Shown here piece by piece: positions 1 through 10,219 of a DNA stretch of 64,000 nucleotides. The position numbers and the translations under genes are program-made. Every line of letters begins with the position of its first letter. Within the stretch, counting starts at the first letter, position 1. Source of the stretch: Ralstonia soli (lineage in GTDB: Bacteria; Pseudomonadota; Gammaproteobacteria; Burkholderiales; Burkholderiaceae); assembly GCF_023955655.1 (NCBI RefSeq), contig NZ_JAMXHT010000004.1, positions 434,001 through 498,000 of the forward strand. Reading direction: 5' to 3'. The notes beneath the pieces were generated by a model. That model had not been told where the DNA came from. It ran no database searches and was given only the letters and a program-made list of their open reading frames with translations.

Positions 1-31
1 AAAAAAACCGCGCCACTCACGGGACGCGGTT
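1..31 (-). terminator. Intrinsic terminator of aceA
   Basis: Read on the minus strand, a 7-bp stem (AACCGCG pairing with CGCGGTT, at 25-31 and 6-12) is followed by a run of T (bases 1-7 are A on the plus strand). It lies about 65 bp beyond the aceA stop. The window edge cuts the end of the T-run. Confidence 0.7.
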
Positions 32-96
32 CGAGTGGGCCGCGCGTGGTCAGCGCGGCAGCCCAGGTGACTTCGGTGCCGGATGCGTCGGCAGCC

Positions 97-1401
<1,305 letters not shown>

Positions 1402-1519
1402 CTCAATCTCCTGCTTGATCGCATCACTCAAATAAAAACCGCATCCCTCACGTCTTGCCTTGAGCCGCCGACCTTCCACCAGCGCCTTTTCTGTACTGCT
1501 GGGCAGCTCAAGTCATGTG

Positions 1520-1552
1520 TCTTATATAAGAGTTTAGGGAAGCCGAGTGCAA
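1520..1552 (-). promoter_or_regulatory. Putative aceA promoter with 12-bp palindrome over the -10
   Basis: On the minus strand TTGCAC (1552-1547) and TATATA (1528-1523) are 18 bp apart. The -10 lies inside the perfect palindrome TCTTATATAAGA (1520-1531). A palindrome covering the -10 is a typical repressor site. The TSS would fall about 115 bp upstream of the start codon. Promoter and operator are predictions. Confidence 0.45.
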
Positions 1553-1621
1553 CGCAACAAGAAGAACCCCAACTGCACCGGAAGTTTTTATTTCTTATAT
1601 TTCAAACGCTTACGATCAATA

Positions 1622-1720
1622 TTCCGCAATGTGGAAATATCTTTTTCATCATGAAAGCGCGTGATGGTGCCATGCAAAGCGCAAGTTTTGCGGGCCAAAA
1701 CAACTTTCCGCATTATGAAA
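1622..1720. promoter_or_regulatory. Paired TTCCGCA-N3-TGRAA operator-like elements
   Basis: TTCCGCAATGTGGAA (1622-1636) and TTCCGCATTATGAAA (1706-1720) share the pattern TTCCGCA-N3-TGRAA and lie 84 bp apart, that is 8 helical turns. The first is an imperfect palindrome (TTCC..GGAA), which resembles sites of IclR-type glyoxylate regulators in spacing and ends. The binding protein is not known. Confidence 0.4.
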
Positions 1721-1757
1721 AATCAACGAAATCCGACCGTCACATCCGATCGCCCAT

Positions 1758-1781
1758 AAAAAAACGCCGCAGTCGCGGCGC
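1758..1781 (-). terminator. Terminator of the ThDP enzyme-rraA-GGCT operon
   Basis: On the minus strand CGCCGCGA and TGCGGCG arms form a stem (1765-1780), followed by seven T (1758-1764). It sits 23 bp beyond the stop of the gamma-glutamylcyclotransferase-like gene. Confidence 0.8.
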
Positions 1782-1803
1782 TCTCATGAACAGGAACAGC
1801 GGA

Positions 1804-2235
1804 TCAGACGCGCGCCAGGCGGTGCGCTACCCAATCTCCACCCGCAATCACAGGCCGGCCGGCGATGTGTTGCGCGCTGACCGGATAGACGATGCAGTCG
1901 ACAAATTCGCTGCCCAACATGACGGCGTGGTTCTCGCGCAGGAACAACGCATCGCCCCCGGGGTAGACCTCTTCGATCTCATCCAGCACCGGGACGAGCG
2001 CCGCATCGATGCGGTAGACGTCCCCACGTACCGCCGTGCCGGTCGGGTCGAGCACGAGGCCAGGGTAGGCGCCGAAGTCGTACAGGCAGCCGTGCAGTGT
2101 TGCGGCGCCGAGCAGTTCCGGCGCGGGAATGCCGCGCTTGGCCGCAGCAACGCGCAGATCGTTGGCCTCACCGGCGCGCAAGGTGCCGTAGACAAACACG
2201 TGGATGGCGCCAGGCTGATGGTCTGGGTGGCTCAT
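1804..2235 (-). CDS. Gamma-glutamylcyclotransferase (AIG2/GGCT)-like protein
   Basis: A 143-aa cytoplasmic protein of the GGCT/AIG2 fold. The N-terminal signature VFVYGTLR (residues 13-20) forms the substrate-binding loop of the family. [11 protein letters not shown] stretch near residue 85 carries the acidic residues expected at the active site. Family members cyclise gamma-glutamyl groups to 5-oxoproline, but the actual substrate of this member is unknown. Its start codon overlaps the rraA stop by 4 bp (ATGA), so the two are translationally coupled and probably belong to one pathway. A terminator follows the gene. Confidence 0.8.
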   Translation of the reverse strand: MSHPDHQPGAIHVFVYGTLRAGEANDLRVAAAKRGIPAPELLGAATLHGCLYDFGAYPGLVLDPTGTAVRGDVYRIDAALVPVLDEIEEVYPGGDALFLRENHAVMLGSEFVDCIVYPVSAQHIAGRPVIAGGDWVAHRLARV

Positions 2236-2729
2236 ACGAGTTTGTCCTGCGAGACCAGCACGCCGTCTTCATCGGCATAAATCCATTCGCCGGACTGGAT
2301 GTATGCGCCCGGCATCTGCACGCCCACCTCGCGCTGGCCGGCGTTCTTTTTGATGCTCTTGCGCGGGTGCACAGCCAACGCGTGGATGCCCACGTTGCAT
2401 TCGGCCAGCTCGCGCGTGTCGCGCACGCAGCCGTTGACCAGGATGCCTTCCCAGCCGTTTTCTTCGGCAAGCTTGCCGAGATTGCCGCCCACTAACGCGC
2501 AGCGCAGCGAGCCGCCGCCATCGATCACCAGCACACGCCCCGCGCCCTGCTCTTCCAGCGCGGCCCGTACCAGGCCGTTGTCTTCAAACACTTTGAGCGT
2601 GGAGGCCGGGCCTGCAAAGGCGGCGCGCTTGCCGAAGCTGCGGAACACGGGCGCCAGCACGCGCAGGCTCCCGTAGACGAGCTTGTCTTCGTGCAGATCG
2701 CACAGGTCGGTCACTGGGGTCATCGTCAT
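2232..2729 (-). CDS. RraA-family protein (4-hydroxy-4-methyl-2-oxoglutarate aldolase / oxaloacetate decarboxylase type)
   Basis: 165 aa, the usual length of the RraA/HMG-aldolase family. The family substrate/metal motif is present: [15 protein letters not shown] followed by NGCVRD, that is GG-N20-RD at about residues 80-104. This RD motif marks aldolase/decarboxylase competence, but it also occurs in proteins named RNase E inhibitor RraA, so the role is ambiguous. The 4-bp overlap with the GGCT-like gene and the 36-bp distance from the ThDP-enzyme gene suggest metabolism rather than RNase control. Met-1 and Met-3 are both possible starts. Confidence 0.85.
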   Translation of the reverse strand: MTMTPVTDLCDLHEDKLVYGSLRVLAPVFRSFGKRAAFAGPASTLKVFEDNGLVRAALEEQGAGRVLVIDGGGSLRCALVGGNLGKLAEENGWEGILVNGCVRDTRELAECNVGIHALAVHPRKSIKKNAGQREVGVQMPGAYIQSGEWIYADEDGVLVSQDKLV

Positions 2730-2765
2730 GGCGGTGTCGAAGGTATTGGCGTGGGTAGAAAGCGA

Positions 2766-4547
2766 TCAGCTGCGCGACTGGGCTCGCAACGAATCGATGG
2801 TCGCGCGTGGGCTGATGATATTCGGATCGGTCTGTACTTCGATAATGGACGCAACCGGCGCGGCCAGCGCGGTCTCCACGGCTGACTGAAAGCCCTCGAG
2901 CGATCGCACCGTATGCCCCTGGGCGCCGTAAGCGCGCGCCAGCGCAGCAAAGTCGGGGTTGCGCAGCTCGGTGCCGCTCACGTGCTCGGGGTATTCACGC
3001 TCCTGGTGCATGCGGATGGTGCCGTACATGCCGTTGTTGACCACGATGAAGATGACGGGCGCGTTGTACTGCATGGCGGTCGCCAGTTCCTGGCCGTTCA
3101 TCAGGAAGCAGCCGTCGCCGGCCATGCAGATGACGGGCGTGTCGGGGCAGACGATCTTGGCGGCCACGGCAGCGGGCGCACCATAGCCCATCGCCCCGCT
3201 GGTCGGCGCCAACTGCGTGCGTGAGCCGGCAGCCAGCGCGCCGTATTGATAGAACCGATGCAGCCACGTGGCGTAGTTGCCCGCGCCATTGGTCAGGATG
3301 CTGTTGTGCGGCAGGCGCTCGCGCAGCCATTGCATGGCGCGGGCCATGTCGATGCCCTTGCCGTTGAACGGCGGCGGCGCGATGTTGGCGAGGTAGTCGG
3401 CGTGGGCGGCTTCGGTCCACGCGAACCAGCGCGGCGGCGCGTCCGGCACAACGCCCTCCAGCGCTTCGGCAATGGCGGGCATCGACGCGTGGATCATCAG
3501 ATCCGCCTGGTAGACGCGGCCCAGCTCCTCTGCGCCGGCATGCACGTGGATGAGCGTCTGCTTCGGTCTCGGTACGTTGAACAGCGTGTAGCCAGAGGTC
3601 GTCATCTCGCCCAGGCGCGGGCCGATGGCGAGCACCACGTCGGCGTCTTTCACGCGCGCGGCCAGCTTCGGGTTGATGGCAATGCCGACATCGCCCGCAT
3701 AGTTCGGGTGGCGGTTATCGAACAGATCTTGCCGGCGGAACACACAGCCGGCAGGCAAGTTCCAGCGCTCGGCAAACGCCTGCATGCGGGCGGCGGCCTG
3801 CGGCGTCCAGCCGGAGCCGCCGAGCAACAACAGCGGACGCTCGGCGCCCTGCAGCAGCGTCTTCAACTGCACGAGATCGCGCGGACCGGGCCATGCCATC
3901 GCACGGGGCATCGGGAGCACGTCGGCCACGGTGGCCACTTCGGTCAGCATGTCTTCCGGCAGCGCCAGCACGACCGGGCCGGGACGGCCGGCGGTGGCGG
4001 TCTGGAACGCGCGTGCGATGTATTCCGGAATGCGCTCAACGCTGTCGATCTGCGCGACCCACTTGGCCATCTGGCCGAACATGCGGCGGTAGTCGATTTC
4101 CTGGAACGCTTCGCGGTCAACAAAGTCGCGGCCGACCTGCCCGATGAACAGGATCATCGGCGTGGAATCCTGGAACGCGGTGTGCACGCCGATGCTGGCG
4201 TTGGTGGCACCGGGGCCCCGCGTGCAGAAGACGATGCCCGGGCGGCCCGTGAGCTTGCCGTAGGCATCGGCCATGTTGGCGGCGCCGCCCTCTTGCCGGC
4301 AGACGATGAAGCGCGCGCGGTCGCGGCGCTGGTAGAAGCCTTCGAGCACCGACAGGTAGCTCTCGCCAGGCACCCCAAAGGCAATGTCAACGCCGTGCGC
4401 GACCAATGCATCGACCAGAATCTGCCCGCCATGGCGCGGTTCAGGAACAGTGCTGGCGGGGTGTGCGACTGCAGTCTCCATGGCGGTTGATCTCGCGCTT
4501 GATCCGTTGACGACACAACGGATCATAGCGGAAGGCGCAATGCTCAT
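2766..4547 (-). CDS. Thiamine-diphosphate-dependent enzyme (acetolactate synthase large-subunit-like)
   Basis: 593 aa with the three domains of ThDP enzymes: an N-terminal Pyr domain holding the cofactor-activating Glu (CRQEGGAANMADAYG, Glu about residue 86), a central Rossmann-like domain, and a C-terminal PP domain with GDGCFLMNGQEL and the downstream VVNNGMYGT of the Mg-ThDP motif. It lacks the typical IlvB context (no ilvH or ilvC), so it is probably a 2-oxo acid decarboxylase or carboligase of unknown substrate. Start choice is uncertain: the ATG at 4547 has GTGAGG 5 bp upstream, but family homology begins near residue 36, and an ATG at 4481 is also possible. It lies 35 bp downstream of the LytTR regulator gene. 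Confidence 0.85.
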   Translation of the reverse strand: MSIAPSAMIRCVVNGSSARSTAMETAVAHPASTVPEPRHGGQILVDALVAHGVDIAFGVPGESYLSVLEGFYQRRDRARFIVCRQEGGAANMADAYGKLTGRPGIVFCTRGPGATNASIGVHTAFQDSTPMILFIGQVGRDFVDREAFQEIDYRRMFGQMAKWVAQIDSVERIPEYIARAFQTATAGRPGPVVLALPEDMLTEVATVADVLPMPRAMAWPGPRDLVQLKTLLQGAERPLLLLGGSGWTPQAAARMQAFAERWNLPAGCVFRRQDLFDNRHPNYAGDVGIAINPKLAARVKDADVVLAIGPRLGEMTTSGYTLFNVPRPKQTLIHVHAGAEELGRVYQADLMIHASMPAIAEALEGVVPDAPPRWFAWTEAAHADYLANIAPPPFNGKGIDMARAMQWLRERLPHNSILTNGAGNYATWLHRFYQYGALAAGSRTQLAPTSGAMGYGAPAAVAAKIVCPDTPVICMAGDGCFLMNGQELATAMQYNAPVIFIVVNNGMYGTIRMHQEREYPEHVSGTELRNPDFAALARAYGAQGHTVRSLEGFQSAVETALAAPVASIIEVQTDPNIISPRATIDSLRAQSRS

Positions 4548-4582
4548 GGCCGCCTCACACGCCCCTTGTGTGTCTGCTGGAA

Positions 4583-5419
4583 CTACATCTGCCGAAACAG
4601 GTGTGCGTATTGCCGCGCGACCGGCAGGGTCTCCGTGCGCCCGCGCATTTTCAGGCCGACGCGGCCCAGCGACAGGTGCACGGCGCTCGCCACATGCGCC
4701 ACGTTGACCACCGTACCGCGATGCACTTGCCAGAAATGCTCGGGGTCCAGCTGCAGGAGCAACTCGCGCAGGCTCATGCGGATGAGCGATTCGCCGCTGC
4801 TGGCCACCACGTTGACGTACTTGTCGGTCGCTTCCAGATACACCACGTCGTCCACGGGAATGAAGCGAACCTCCTGCCCGACCAGCGCCTTGATGAAGCG
4901 CAGATAGCCGCCCTGCGGGGTCGCACGCGTCTGCGCGGCGCCCTGCAGACCGGCGAGACGCTCCACGAGGTCCGCCAGCGTTTGCGCCGGGTCGGCAGCA
5001 GCGGCGCCATTCGGCTGGGCATTGAGACTTGCCGCGAGGCGCGCCTTCAGGCGCTTGACCGTTTCGCCCAGCCGCTCGGTCTGCACGGGCTTGAGCACGT
5101 AGTCCACCGCGGCCTGCTCGAAGGCATCGAGCGCGAACTGGTCATACGCGGTCACGAACACCACAAGCGGGCGGTCATCCCGATCCGACAGCTCGCGCGC
5201 CACATCGATGCCCGACAGGCCCGGCATGCGGATATCGAGAAAAACCACATCGGGCCCCTGCCCAGACTGGGCATCGTCAATCACGTCGAGCACAGATTGC
5301 CCATCGTGCACGACCGGCAGCAGCGTGGCGTCCGGCCACAGCGCCGTCAACTCGGTGGCCAGGTTGTCGGCCAAAGCGGGTTCATCGTCGGCAATGAGCA
5401 GGCGTGGGCAAGCAGGCAT
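4583..5419 (-). CDS. LytTR-family response regulator
   Basis: 278 aa. An N-terminal receiver domain (residues about 5-125) has the acidic pocket DDE at 11-13, the phospho-acceptor Asp in VFLDIRMPG (Asp62) and the conserved Lys in YVLKP. A Q/A-rich linker follows. The C-terminal LytTR DNA-binding domain (about 175-278) has the diagnostic VVYLEATDKYVNV and HRGTVVNV segments. It would be phosphorylated by the histidine kinase encoded 3 bp upstream. The ThDP-enzyme gene directly downstream is a candidate target, since LytTR proteins often control neighbouring genes. Confidence 0.93.
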   Translation of the reverse strand: MPACPRLLIADDEPALADNLATELTALWPDATLLPVVHDGQSVLDVIDDAQSGQGPDVVFLDIRMPGLSGIDVARELSDRDDRPLVVFVTAYDQFALDAFEQAAVDYVLKPVQTERLGETVKRLKARLAASLNAQPNGAAAADPAQTLADLVERLAGLQGAAQTRATPQGGYLRFIKALVGQEVRFIPVDDVVYLEATDKYVNVVASSGESLIRMSLRELLLQLDPEHFWQVHRGTVVNVAHVASAVHLSLGRVGLKMRGRTETLPVARQYAHLFRQM

Positions 5420-5422
5420 CGA

Positions 5423-6688
5423 TCAGCTTCCGGCGGACGGGCGCGAAGATAGCGCGGGGTTGACGGTGGAACGCGAGGCTCGGGAGAAACGGCAGCGCCA
5501 CTCCGGCGCATCGGCCCGGGCTGGCACATCGGCGGTCTCGCGCGCGAGCGGCAGCTCGACGACGATCGTCACGCCGTGCGGCACGGTTTCGGCAATCGTC
5601 AGGCGGGCATCGCCATCGAACAGGCGCGACAGCCGTTCGCGTACATGCGTGAGCCCAAGGCCCGATCCCTTGCCTCTGTCATTGCCGAAGCCGACACCGG
5701 TATCGCGCACTTCCAAGATGAGGCGCTCACCGCCATCCTGGGCGACCAGGCGAGCTGACAGCGCGATCTCCCCGCCCTCGCGCGCGGGCTCGATGCCATG
5801 CACCACAGCGTTCTCCACCAGCGGCTGGATCAGCATGGGCGGAATCACGATGTTGGCAATGGCGTCGTCCAGCGCCAGCGAGAAACGCAGCCGGCTACCG
5901 AAGCGCAGCGCCTGGATGTCGAGATACGCGCGCAGCAGCGCAAACTCCTGCGCCAGCGTGCATTGCTCAGCCCGCGCATGCGAGAGCGACGTGCGCAGAA
6001 AGCCGATCAGGTGCTGCAGCAAACGCCGCGCGCCGTTCGGGTCCTTTGCAATGAGCACATCCACATGGGCCAGCACGTTGAACAGAAAGTGCGGCTCGAT
6101 CTGCGCCTGCAGCGCCATCAGCTGCGCACGCACGACCTGCTTCTCGGCCTCTTCACGGTCCAGCGCATCGAGCGCGGCCTGACGCTGCAGCGCCGCAAGC
6201 TTGCCGCGCGACCAGTAGTAATACGTGGCACCCAGTGCCGCCAGCATGGCGATGATGAAGCTCATGCGCAGGCTATCCGCACGCCAGGGCTCGGTGTCAG
6301 TACTATTCAGACACAGGATCGTGCGGGCAACCCATTGCCCCAACGGCACGCCGATCAGCACCGCCGCCACCACGACCCACGGAAAGAGCCGCTTGCTGGG
6401 CGGCCCATCGCCCCAGAGCGCGTGGCGCGGAATCGCGATCAACGAGAACATCAGCAAGCCGATGGATTGGCTGAAGACGAAGTCTTTCCAGAATGTCTCC
6501 TCCGGGCGGATGCCGAACGCCAGCACCGCCGCAATCAACGTATTGATGGCGATGATGGCGGCGTAGCGGATCAGCCAGCGCCGTACAAAGCGCAGGCAGC
6601 CTGCAAGCGAAGGAAACGACACATTGGCGAACATGCGGGCGATCTTACCGGAGGGTTCTCCGGCATTGAAGCTTGGGGTTTCCCGCAT
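5423..6688 (-). CDS. LytS/YehU-type sensor histidine kinase
   Basis: 421 aa inner-membrane kinase. Four hydrophobic segments lie in the first 190 residues, then a short coiled region, then a PF06580 His-kinase domain with the phospho-His in QIEPHFLFNVLAHVDVL, and an HATPase domain with the N box LVENAVVHG and G motifs DTGVGFG and GSGLGLTHV. I chose the ATG at 6688 because it overlaps the stop of the 2TM gene (TGATG), a common coupling; an ATG at 6634 is an alternative. There is no extracellular sensor domain, so the signal is probably sensed in or at the membrane. Confidence 0.9.
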   Translation of the reverse strand: MRETPSFNAGEPSGKIARMFANVSFPSLAGCLRFVRRWLIRYAAIIAINTLIAAVLAFGIRPEETFWKDFVFSQSIGLLMFSLIAIPRHALWGDGPPSKRLFPWVVVAAVLIGVPLGQWVARTILCLNSTDTEPWRADSLRMSFIIAMLAALGATYYYWSRGKLAALQRQAALDALDREEAEKQVVRAQLMALQAQIEPHFLFNVLAHVDVLIAKDPNGARRLLQHLIGFLRTSLSHARAEQCTLAQEFALLRAYLDIQALRFGSRLRFSLALDDAIANIVIPPMLIQPLVENAVVHGIEPAREGGEIALSARLVAQDGGERLILEVRDTGVGFGNDRGKGSGLGLTHVRERLSRLFDGDARLTIAETVPHGVTIVVELPLARETADVPARADAPEWRCRFSRASRSTVNPALSSRPSAGS

Positions 6689-6990
6689 CAGCGGCGGCCT
6701 GCTGGCTCGCGCAGACGGGCGAGTTCCTGGTCGACCATGCGCTGGTAGCCGCCACCCATGGTCCACGCCAGGCTCAGGCCGTGCGCGGCCAGCCCCATCC
6801 CCCAGCCCAGCAGCGGCCAGACAAACCAGAACTGCCCGCGCGACAGCGCGATCGCTGCCAGCACCGCGTTCACGGCCAGGAACGAAATCAAGTGGATGCG
6901 GAACCCCATGCGCGCCCCGGCGCGATGACGGGCACGGCGCAGCAGCGCGTCGTCGGATTCGGCAGATTGGAGATAGGGGATGGCGGACAT
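6688..6990 (-). CDS. 2TM domain protein (PF13239-like)
   Basis: 100 aa with a charged N-terminal region, two hydrophobic helices (about residues 33-50 and 56-76) separated by a short loop, and a basic tail. Short 2TM-domain proteins are often encoded beside, or fused to, LytS/LytTR systems. The stop codon overlaps the kinase start, so this is the first gene of the three-gene signalling operon. It could be an accessory membrane subunit of the kinase, which is inference from position. Confidence 0.75.
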   Translation of the reverse strand: MSAIPYLQSAESDDALLRRARHRAGARMGFRIHLISFLAVNAVLAAIALSRGQFWFVWPLLGWGMGLAAHGLSLAWTMGGGYQRMVDQELARLREPAGRR

Positions 6991-7129
6991 GGTGGGCTCA
7001 GGTGAAACCGAGGATGTCCGCAGTATAGGAATGGCGCCCAGGCAGGCACCACAGGGGTGCGACGAACGGCGAAATCGGGAGGATGAACGGTCGCCATCCC
7101 GCCCGACTGGCGTGGTGGCTTGCGCCGCC

Positions 7130-8089
7130 TTACGCTGCCAGCGCCTCCCGCACGGATTGCGTTACCACCGTGGAAGCCACCGCTTCCGCCACCGCCTCGC
7201 GCGACAGATGCGGCGCAAACATGCCGATGAAGTCGTGCGCATAGCCACGCAGATAGGCGCCACGGCGCACCGCCACACGGGTGGTGTTCGGCTCGAACAG
7301 GTGATCGGCCCCGATGCAGACGAGGTTGTCGTCCTTGCGTCCGTCATACGCCATCGAGGCGATGATGCCCACGCCCACATCCAGCGCCACATATGTCTTA
7401 ATCACGTCCGCGTCCATGGCCGTCAGCACGATCTCGGGATGCAGGCCGGCACCGGCAAACGCGGCATCGATGTTGCGGCGGCCCGTGAAGCCGGCGTCGT
7501 AGGTGATGAGCGGATACTGCGCCACATCTTCAAGCGTGGGCAGCGGGTTCTTGGTCAGCGGATGATCCGGGCTGACCACCAGCACGTGGCGCCAGCGGTA
7601 GGCCTCGAACGAGGTCAGGCCAGGCTCGTTGGCCACCGCTTCCGTGGCGATGCCGATATCGGCCTGCCCCGTCAGCAGCAGCTCGACGATGTGCGAAGGC
7701 GATGCCTCCTGCAGCGCGAGCGTAACGTGCGGATATTCCTTGCGGAATGACTGCACGACCTTCGGCAGCGCATAGCGCGCTTGCGTGTGCGTGGTCGCCA
7801 CGGTCAGCCGGCCGGACTGGCGGCCAGAGAATTCCTCCCCAGCCTGGCGCAGATTCTCGGCTTCGAGCAGCAGGCGCTCGACAATGCGGACGATCTCGCG
7901 GCCCGGTTCGGTCAGCCCGGTCAGGCGCTTGCCGTAGCGCTCGAAAATCTCCACGCCCAGCTCGTCCTCCAGTTCGCGGATCTGCCGCGACACGCCCGGC
8001 TGCGACGTATACAGCGCGTTGGCCACTTCGGTCAGGTTGAACTGGCGGCGCACCGCCTCGCGGATGGAACGCAGTTGTTGGAAGTTCAT
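7130..8089 (-). CDS. cysB: CysB/Cbl-type LysR transcriptional regulator
   Basis: 319 aa. The N-terminal winged helix (residues 1-60) has the CysB-type sequence NLTEVANALYTSQPGVSRQI. The C-terminal inducer domain has the conserved THTQARYALP (sulfate/acetylserine pocket) and the CysB tail. CysB activates sulfate and sulfonate assimilation genes, with N-acetylserine as co-inducer; Cbl is the sulfonate-specific paralogue and cannot be excluded. It lies 42 bp downstream of cysA as the last gene of the sulfur block, so it may be co-transcribed with its own regulon. A hairpin-prone 139-bp gap separates it from the 2TM gene. Confidence 0.93.
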   Translation of the reverse strand: MNFQQLRSIREAVRRQFNLTEVANALYTSQPGVSRQIRELEDELGVEIFERYGKRLTGLTEPGREIVRIVERLLLEAENLRQAGEEFSGRQSGRLTVATTHTQARYALPKVVQSFRKEYPHVTLALQEASPSHIVELLLTGQADIGIATEAVANEPGLTSFEAYRWRHVLVVSPDHPLTKNPLPTLEDVAQYPLITYDAGFTGRRNIDAAFAGAGLHPEIVLTAMDADVIKTYVALDVGVGIIASMAYDGRKDDNLVCIGADHLFEPNTTRVAVRRGAYLRGYAHDFIGMFAPHLSREAVAEAVASTVVTQSVREALAA

Positions 8090-8131
8090 GGCTCGTGTCC
8101 TCTCGTATTGGTTGTCGTCGGAGCGGCGGAA

Positions 8132-9241
8132 TTAAGCGGTGGCCTGCCCAGCGGCAGGCCGTGCATTCTGGGCAAACACGCGAATCGCGCGCGGGCGTAC
8201 CACCAGCGTTTCGCCTTCGCGGAAGCCCTCGGCGCGGAAGCGCTCGATGGGCAGGGAGACTTCGATGATGTCGTCGGTGTCTTCGCGCTCCAGCTCCAAC
8301 TGCGCGATGCCACCCAGCGTGAGCGCGCGGCGCAGCGTCACGGGAATGCCCTCGGCACCGGGCGCATAGCGCTCCAGGTCGATCTCATGCGGGCGCACAA
8401 ACGCCACCGCCTGATCAGCACGCGAAGAGTCCACGACACCCGACGGCACGGTGATGGCCGAGTCACCCACATGCAGCACGCTGCCGCCCTCGCCCTCTTC
8501 CAGGCGGCCGTGGAACAGGTTCACATTGCCCAGGAAGCCATAGACGAACGGCGTGGCCGGCGTGTTGTAGACCGCATCCGGGCTGCCCACCTGCTCCACC
8601 TGGCCGCGGTTCATCAGCACCACGTTGTCGGCCACTTCCAGCGCCTCTTCCTGGTCGTGTGTAACGAACAGGCTGGTGACGTGCAGATCGTCGTGCAGGC
8701 GGCGCAGCCAGCGGCGCAGCTCCTTGCGGACCTTGGCATCGAGCGCGCCAAACGGCTCGTCGAGCAGCAACACGCGCGGCTCCACCGCCAGCGCGCGCGC
8801 CAGGGCGATGCGCTGGCGCTGTCCACCCGACAGTTGCGGCGGGTAGCGATCGGCCAGCCAGTCGAGCTGCACGAGTTCCAGCAGCTCCTTCACCTTCGCG
8901 CGGATCTGCGCTTCGCTCGGGCGCTGGGCACGCGGTTTCACACGCAGGCCGAAGGCGACGTTCTCGAACACCGTCATGTGCTTGAACAGCGCGTAGTGCT
9001 GGAATACGAATCCGACCTGGCGCTCGCGCACGTGCTGGTCCGAAGCATCCTCGCCATTCAGGTGGATGCCGCCCGAATCCGCATGCTCCAACCCCGCGAT
9101 GATCCGCAGCAGCGTGGTCTTGCCGCAGCCCGAGGGCCCGAGCAGCGCAGTCAGTTCGCCTTGCTTGAAATCAAGCGAGACATCGTTGAGGGCGATGAAA
9201 TTGCCAAAGCGCTTGGTGATGTGTTGAACCTGGATGCTCAT
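8132..9241 (-). CDS. cysA: Sulfate/thiosulfate ABC transporter ATP-binding protein
   Basis: 369 aa. It contains Walker A (GPSGCGKTT, about residue 33), the Q-loop, the ABC signature LSGGQRQR (about 136), Walker B ([11 protein letters not shown]) and the H-loop (VTHDQEEAL). The C-terminal about 120 residues form the TOBE-like regulatory domain usual in CysA. It energises uptake of sulfate or thiosulfate through CysT/CysW with Sbp as the periplasmic receptor. The start codon overlaps the cysW stop by 4 bp (ATGA). Confidence 0.97.
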   Translation of the reverse strand: MSIQVQHITKRFGNFIALNDVSLDFKQGELTALLGPSGCGKTTLLRIIAGLEHADSGGIHLNGEDASDQHVRERQVGFVFQHYALFKHMTVFENVAFGLRVKPRAQRPSEAQIRAKVKELLELVQLDWLADRYPPQLSGGQRQRIALARALAVEPRVLLLDEPFGALDAKVRKELRRWLRRLHDDLHVTSLFVTHDQEEALEVADNVVLMNRGQVEQVGSPDAVYNTPATPFVYGFLGNVNLFHGRLEEGEGGSVLHVGDSAITVPSGVVDSSRADQAVAFVRPHEIDLERYAPGAEGIPVTLRRALTLGGIAQLELEREDTDDIIEVSLPIERFRAEGFREGETLVVRPRAIRVFAQNARPAAGQATA

Positions 9242-10218
9242 GCTGCGCTCCCTTCGAGCGGAGATTGCACGGAGACGTGCGGATGCGAAATCGATGTTTG
9301 CTGTGCAACGCGTGCGCCGGGGCCTTCGCCCACGCCGGCATCTGCATCAGCCAGCTCACGGCGGCTGCGCCATTCGACCAGTGTCTTGAGCGCGAGCGTC
9401 ACGAGCGCCAGCAGCGTCAGCAGCGAGGCCACGGCAAACGCGGCCGCGAAGTTGTATTCGTTGTAGAGAATCTCGACGTGCAGCGGCATCGTGTTGGTCA
9501 GCCCGCGAATGTGGCCCGACACCACCGACACCGCGCCGAACTCGCCCATTGCCCGCGCATTGCAGAGGATCACGCCGTACAGCAGACCCCACTTGATGTT
9601 GGGCAGCGTCACGCGGAAGAACGTCTGCCAGCCCGACGCACCCAGCACGATGGCGGCCTCTTCCTCTTCGCTGCCTTGTGCCTGCATGAGCGGAATCAGC
9701 TCGCGCGCCACGAACGGAAAGGTGACGAACACCGTGGCCAGCACAATCCCCGGCACGGCAAAGATGACCTTGAAATCGTGGTCCGACAGGTAGGGGCCAA
9801 ACCACCCCTGCGCGCCGAACAGCAGCACGTAGATCAGCCCTGCGATAACCGGCGATACCGAGAACGGCAGGTCGATCAGCGTGAGCAGCAGGTTCTTGCC
9901 GCGAAACTCGAACTTGGCAATCGCCCACGCCGCCGCTACGCCAAACACCACGTTCAGCGGCACGGCAATCACGGCGACGGTCAGCGTCAGGTAAATCGCC
10001 GACAGCGCATCGGGCTCGATCAGCGCTTCAAGGTAGACATTCACGCCCTTCTTGAGCGCCTCGACAAACACGCTCGCCAGCGGCACAAACAGGAACAGCG
10101 CGAGAAAGACGAACGACACGAGGATCAGCGTTGCGCGCACCCACGCGGATTCGGCAGTCGCACCACGGCGGCCCGCAGCGGGCGCCTGGCCAAGTTGTCG
10201 GGAAACGGTACCAGCCAT
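9238..10218 (-). CDS. cysW: Sulfate ABC transporter permease CysW
   Basis: 326 aa inner-membrane permease with six predicted helices. The binding-protein-dependent transport signature ([20 protein letters not shown], the EAA loop docking on CysA) is near residue 195. I chose the ATG at 10218: it has GGAG 6 bp upstream and starts 1 bp after the cysT stop, while an upstream in-frame ATG would lie inside cysT. The C-terminal tail of about 45 residues is hydrophilic and longer than the E. coli protein. Confidence 0.95.
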   Translation of the reverse strand: MAGTVSRQLGQAPAAGRRGATAESAWVRATLILVSFVFLALFLFVPLASVFVEALKKGVNVYLEALIEPDALSAIYLTLTVAVIAVPLNVVFGVAAAWAIAKFEFRGKNLLLTLIDLPFSVSPVIAGLIYVLLFGAQGWFGPYLSDHDFKVIFAVPGIVLATVFVTFPFVARELIPLMQAQGSEEEEAAIVLGASGWQTFFRVTLPNIKWGLLYGVILCNARAMGEFGAVSVVSGHIRGLTNTMPLHVEILYNEYNFAAAFAVASLLTLLALVTLALKTLVEWRSRRELADADAGVGEGPGARVAQQTSISHPHVSVQSPLEGSAA

Positions 10219-10219
10219 G

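Larger units (their letters stand above)
1402..1757 (-). promoter_or_regulatory. Gene-free upstream region of aceA
   Basis: This is the roughly 355-bp leader and promoter region of aceA, bounded upstream by the terminator of the next operon. It is visibly more AT-rich than the genes. It holds a probable promoter with an overlapping palindrome (1520-1552) and two copies of a TTCCGCA-N3-TGRAA element (1622-1636 and 1706-1720). I see no credible ORF in it. Confidence 0.6.
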
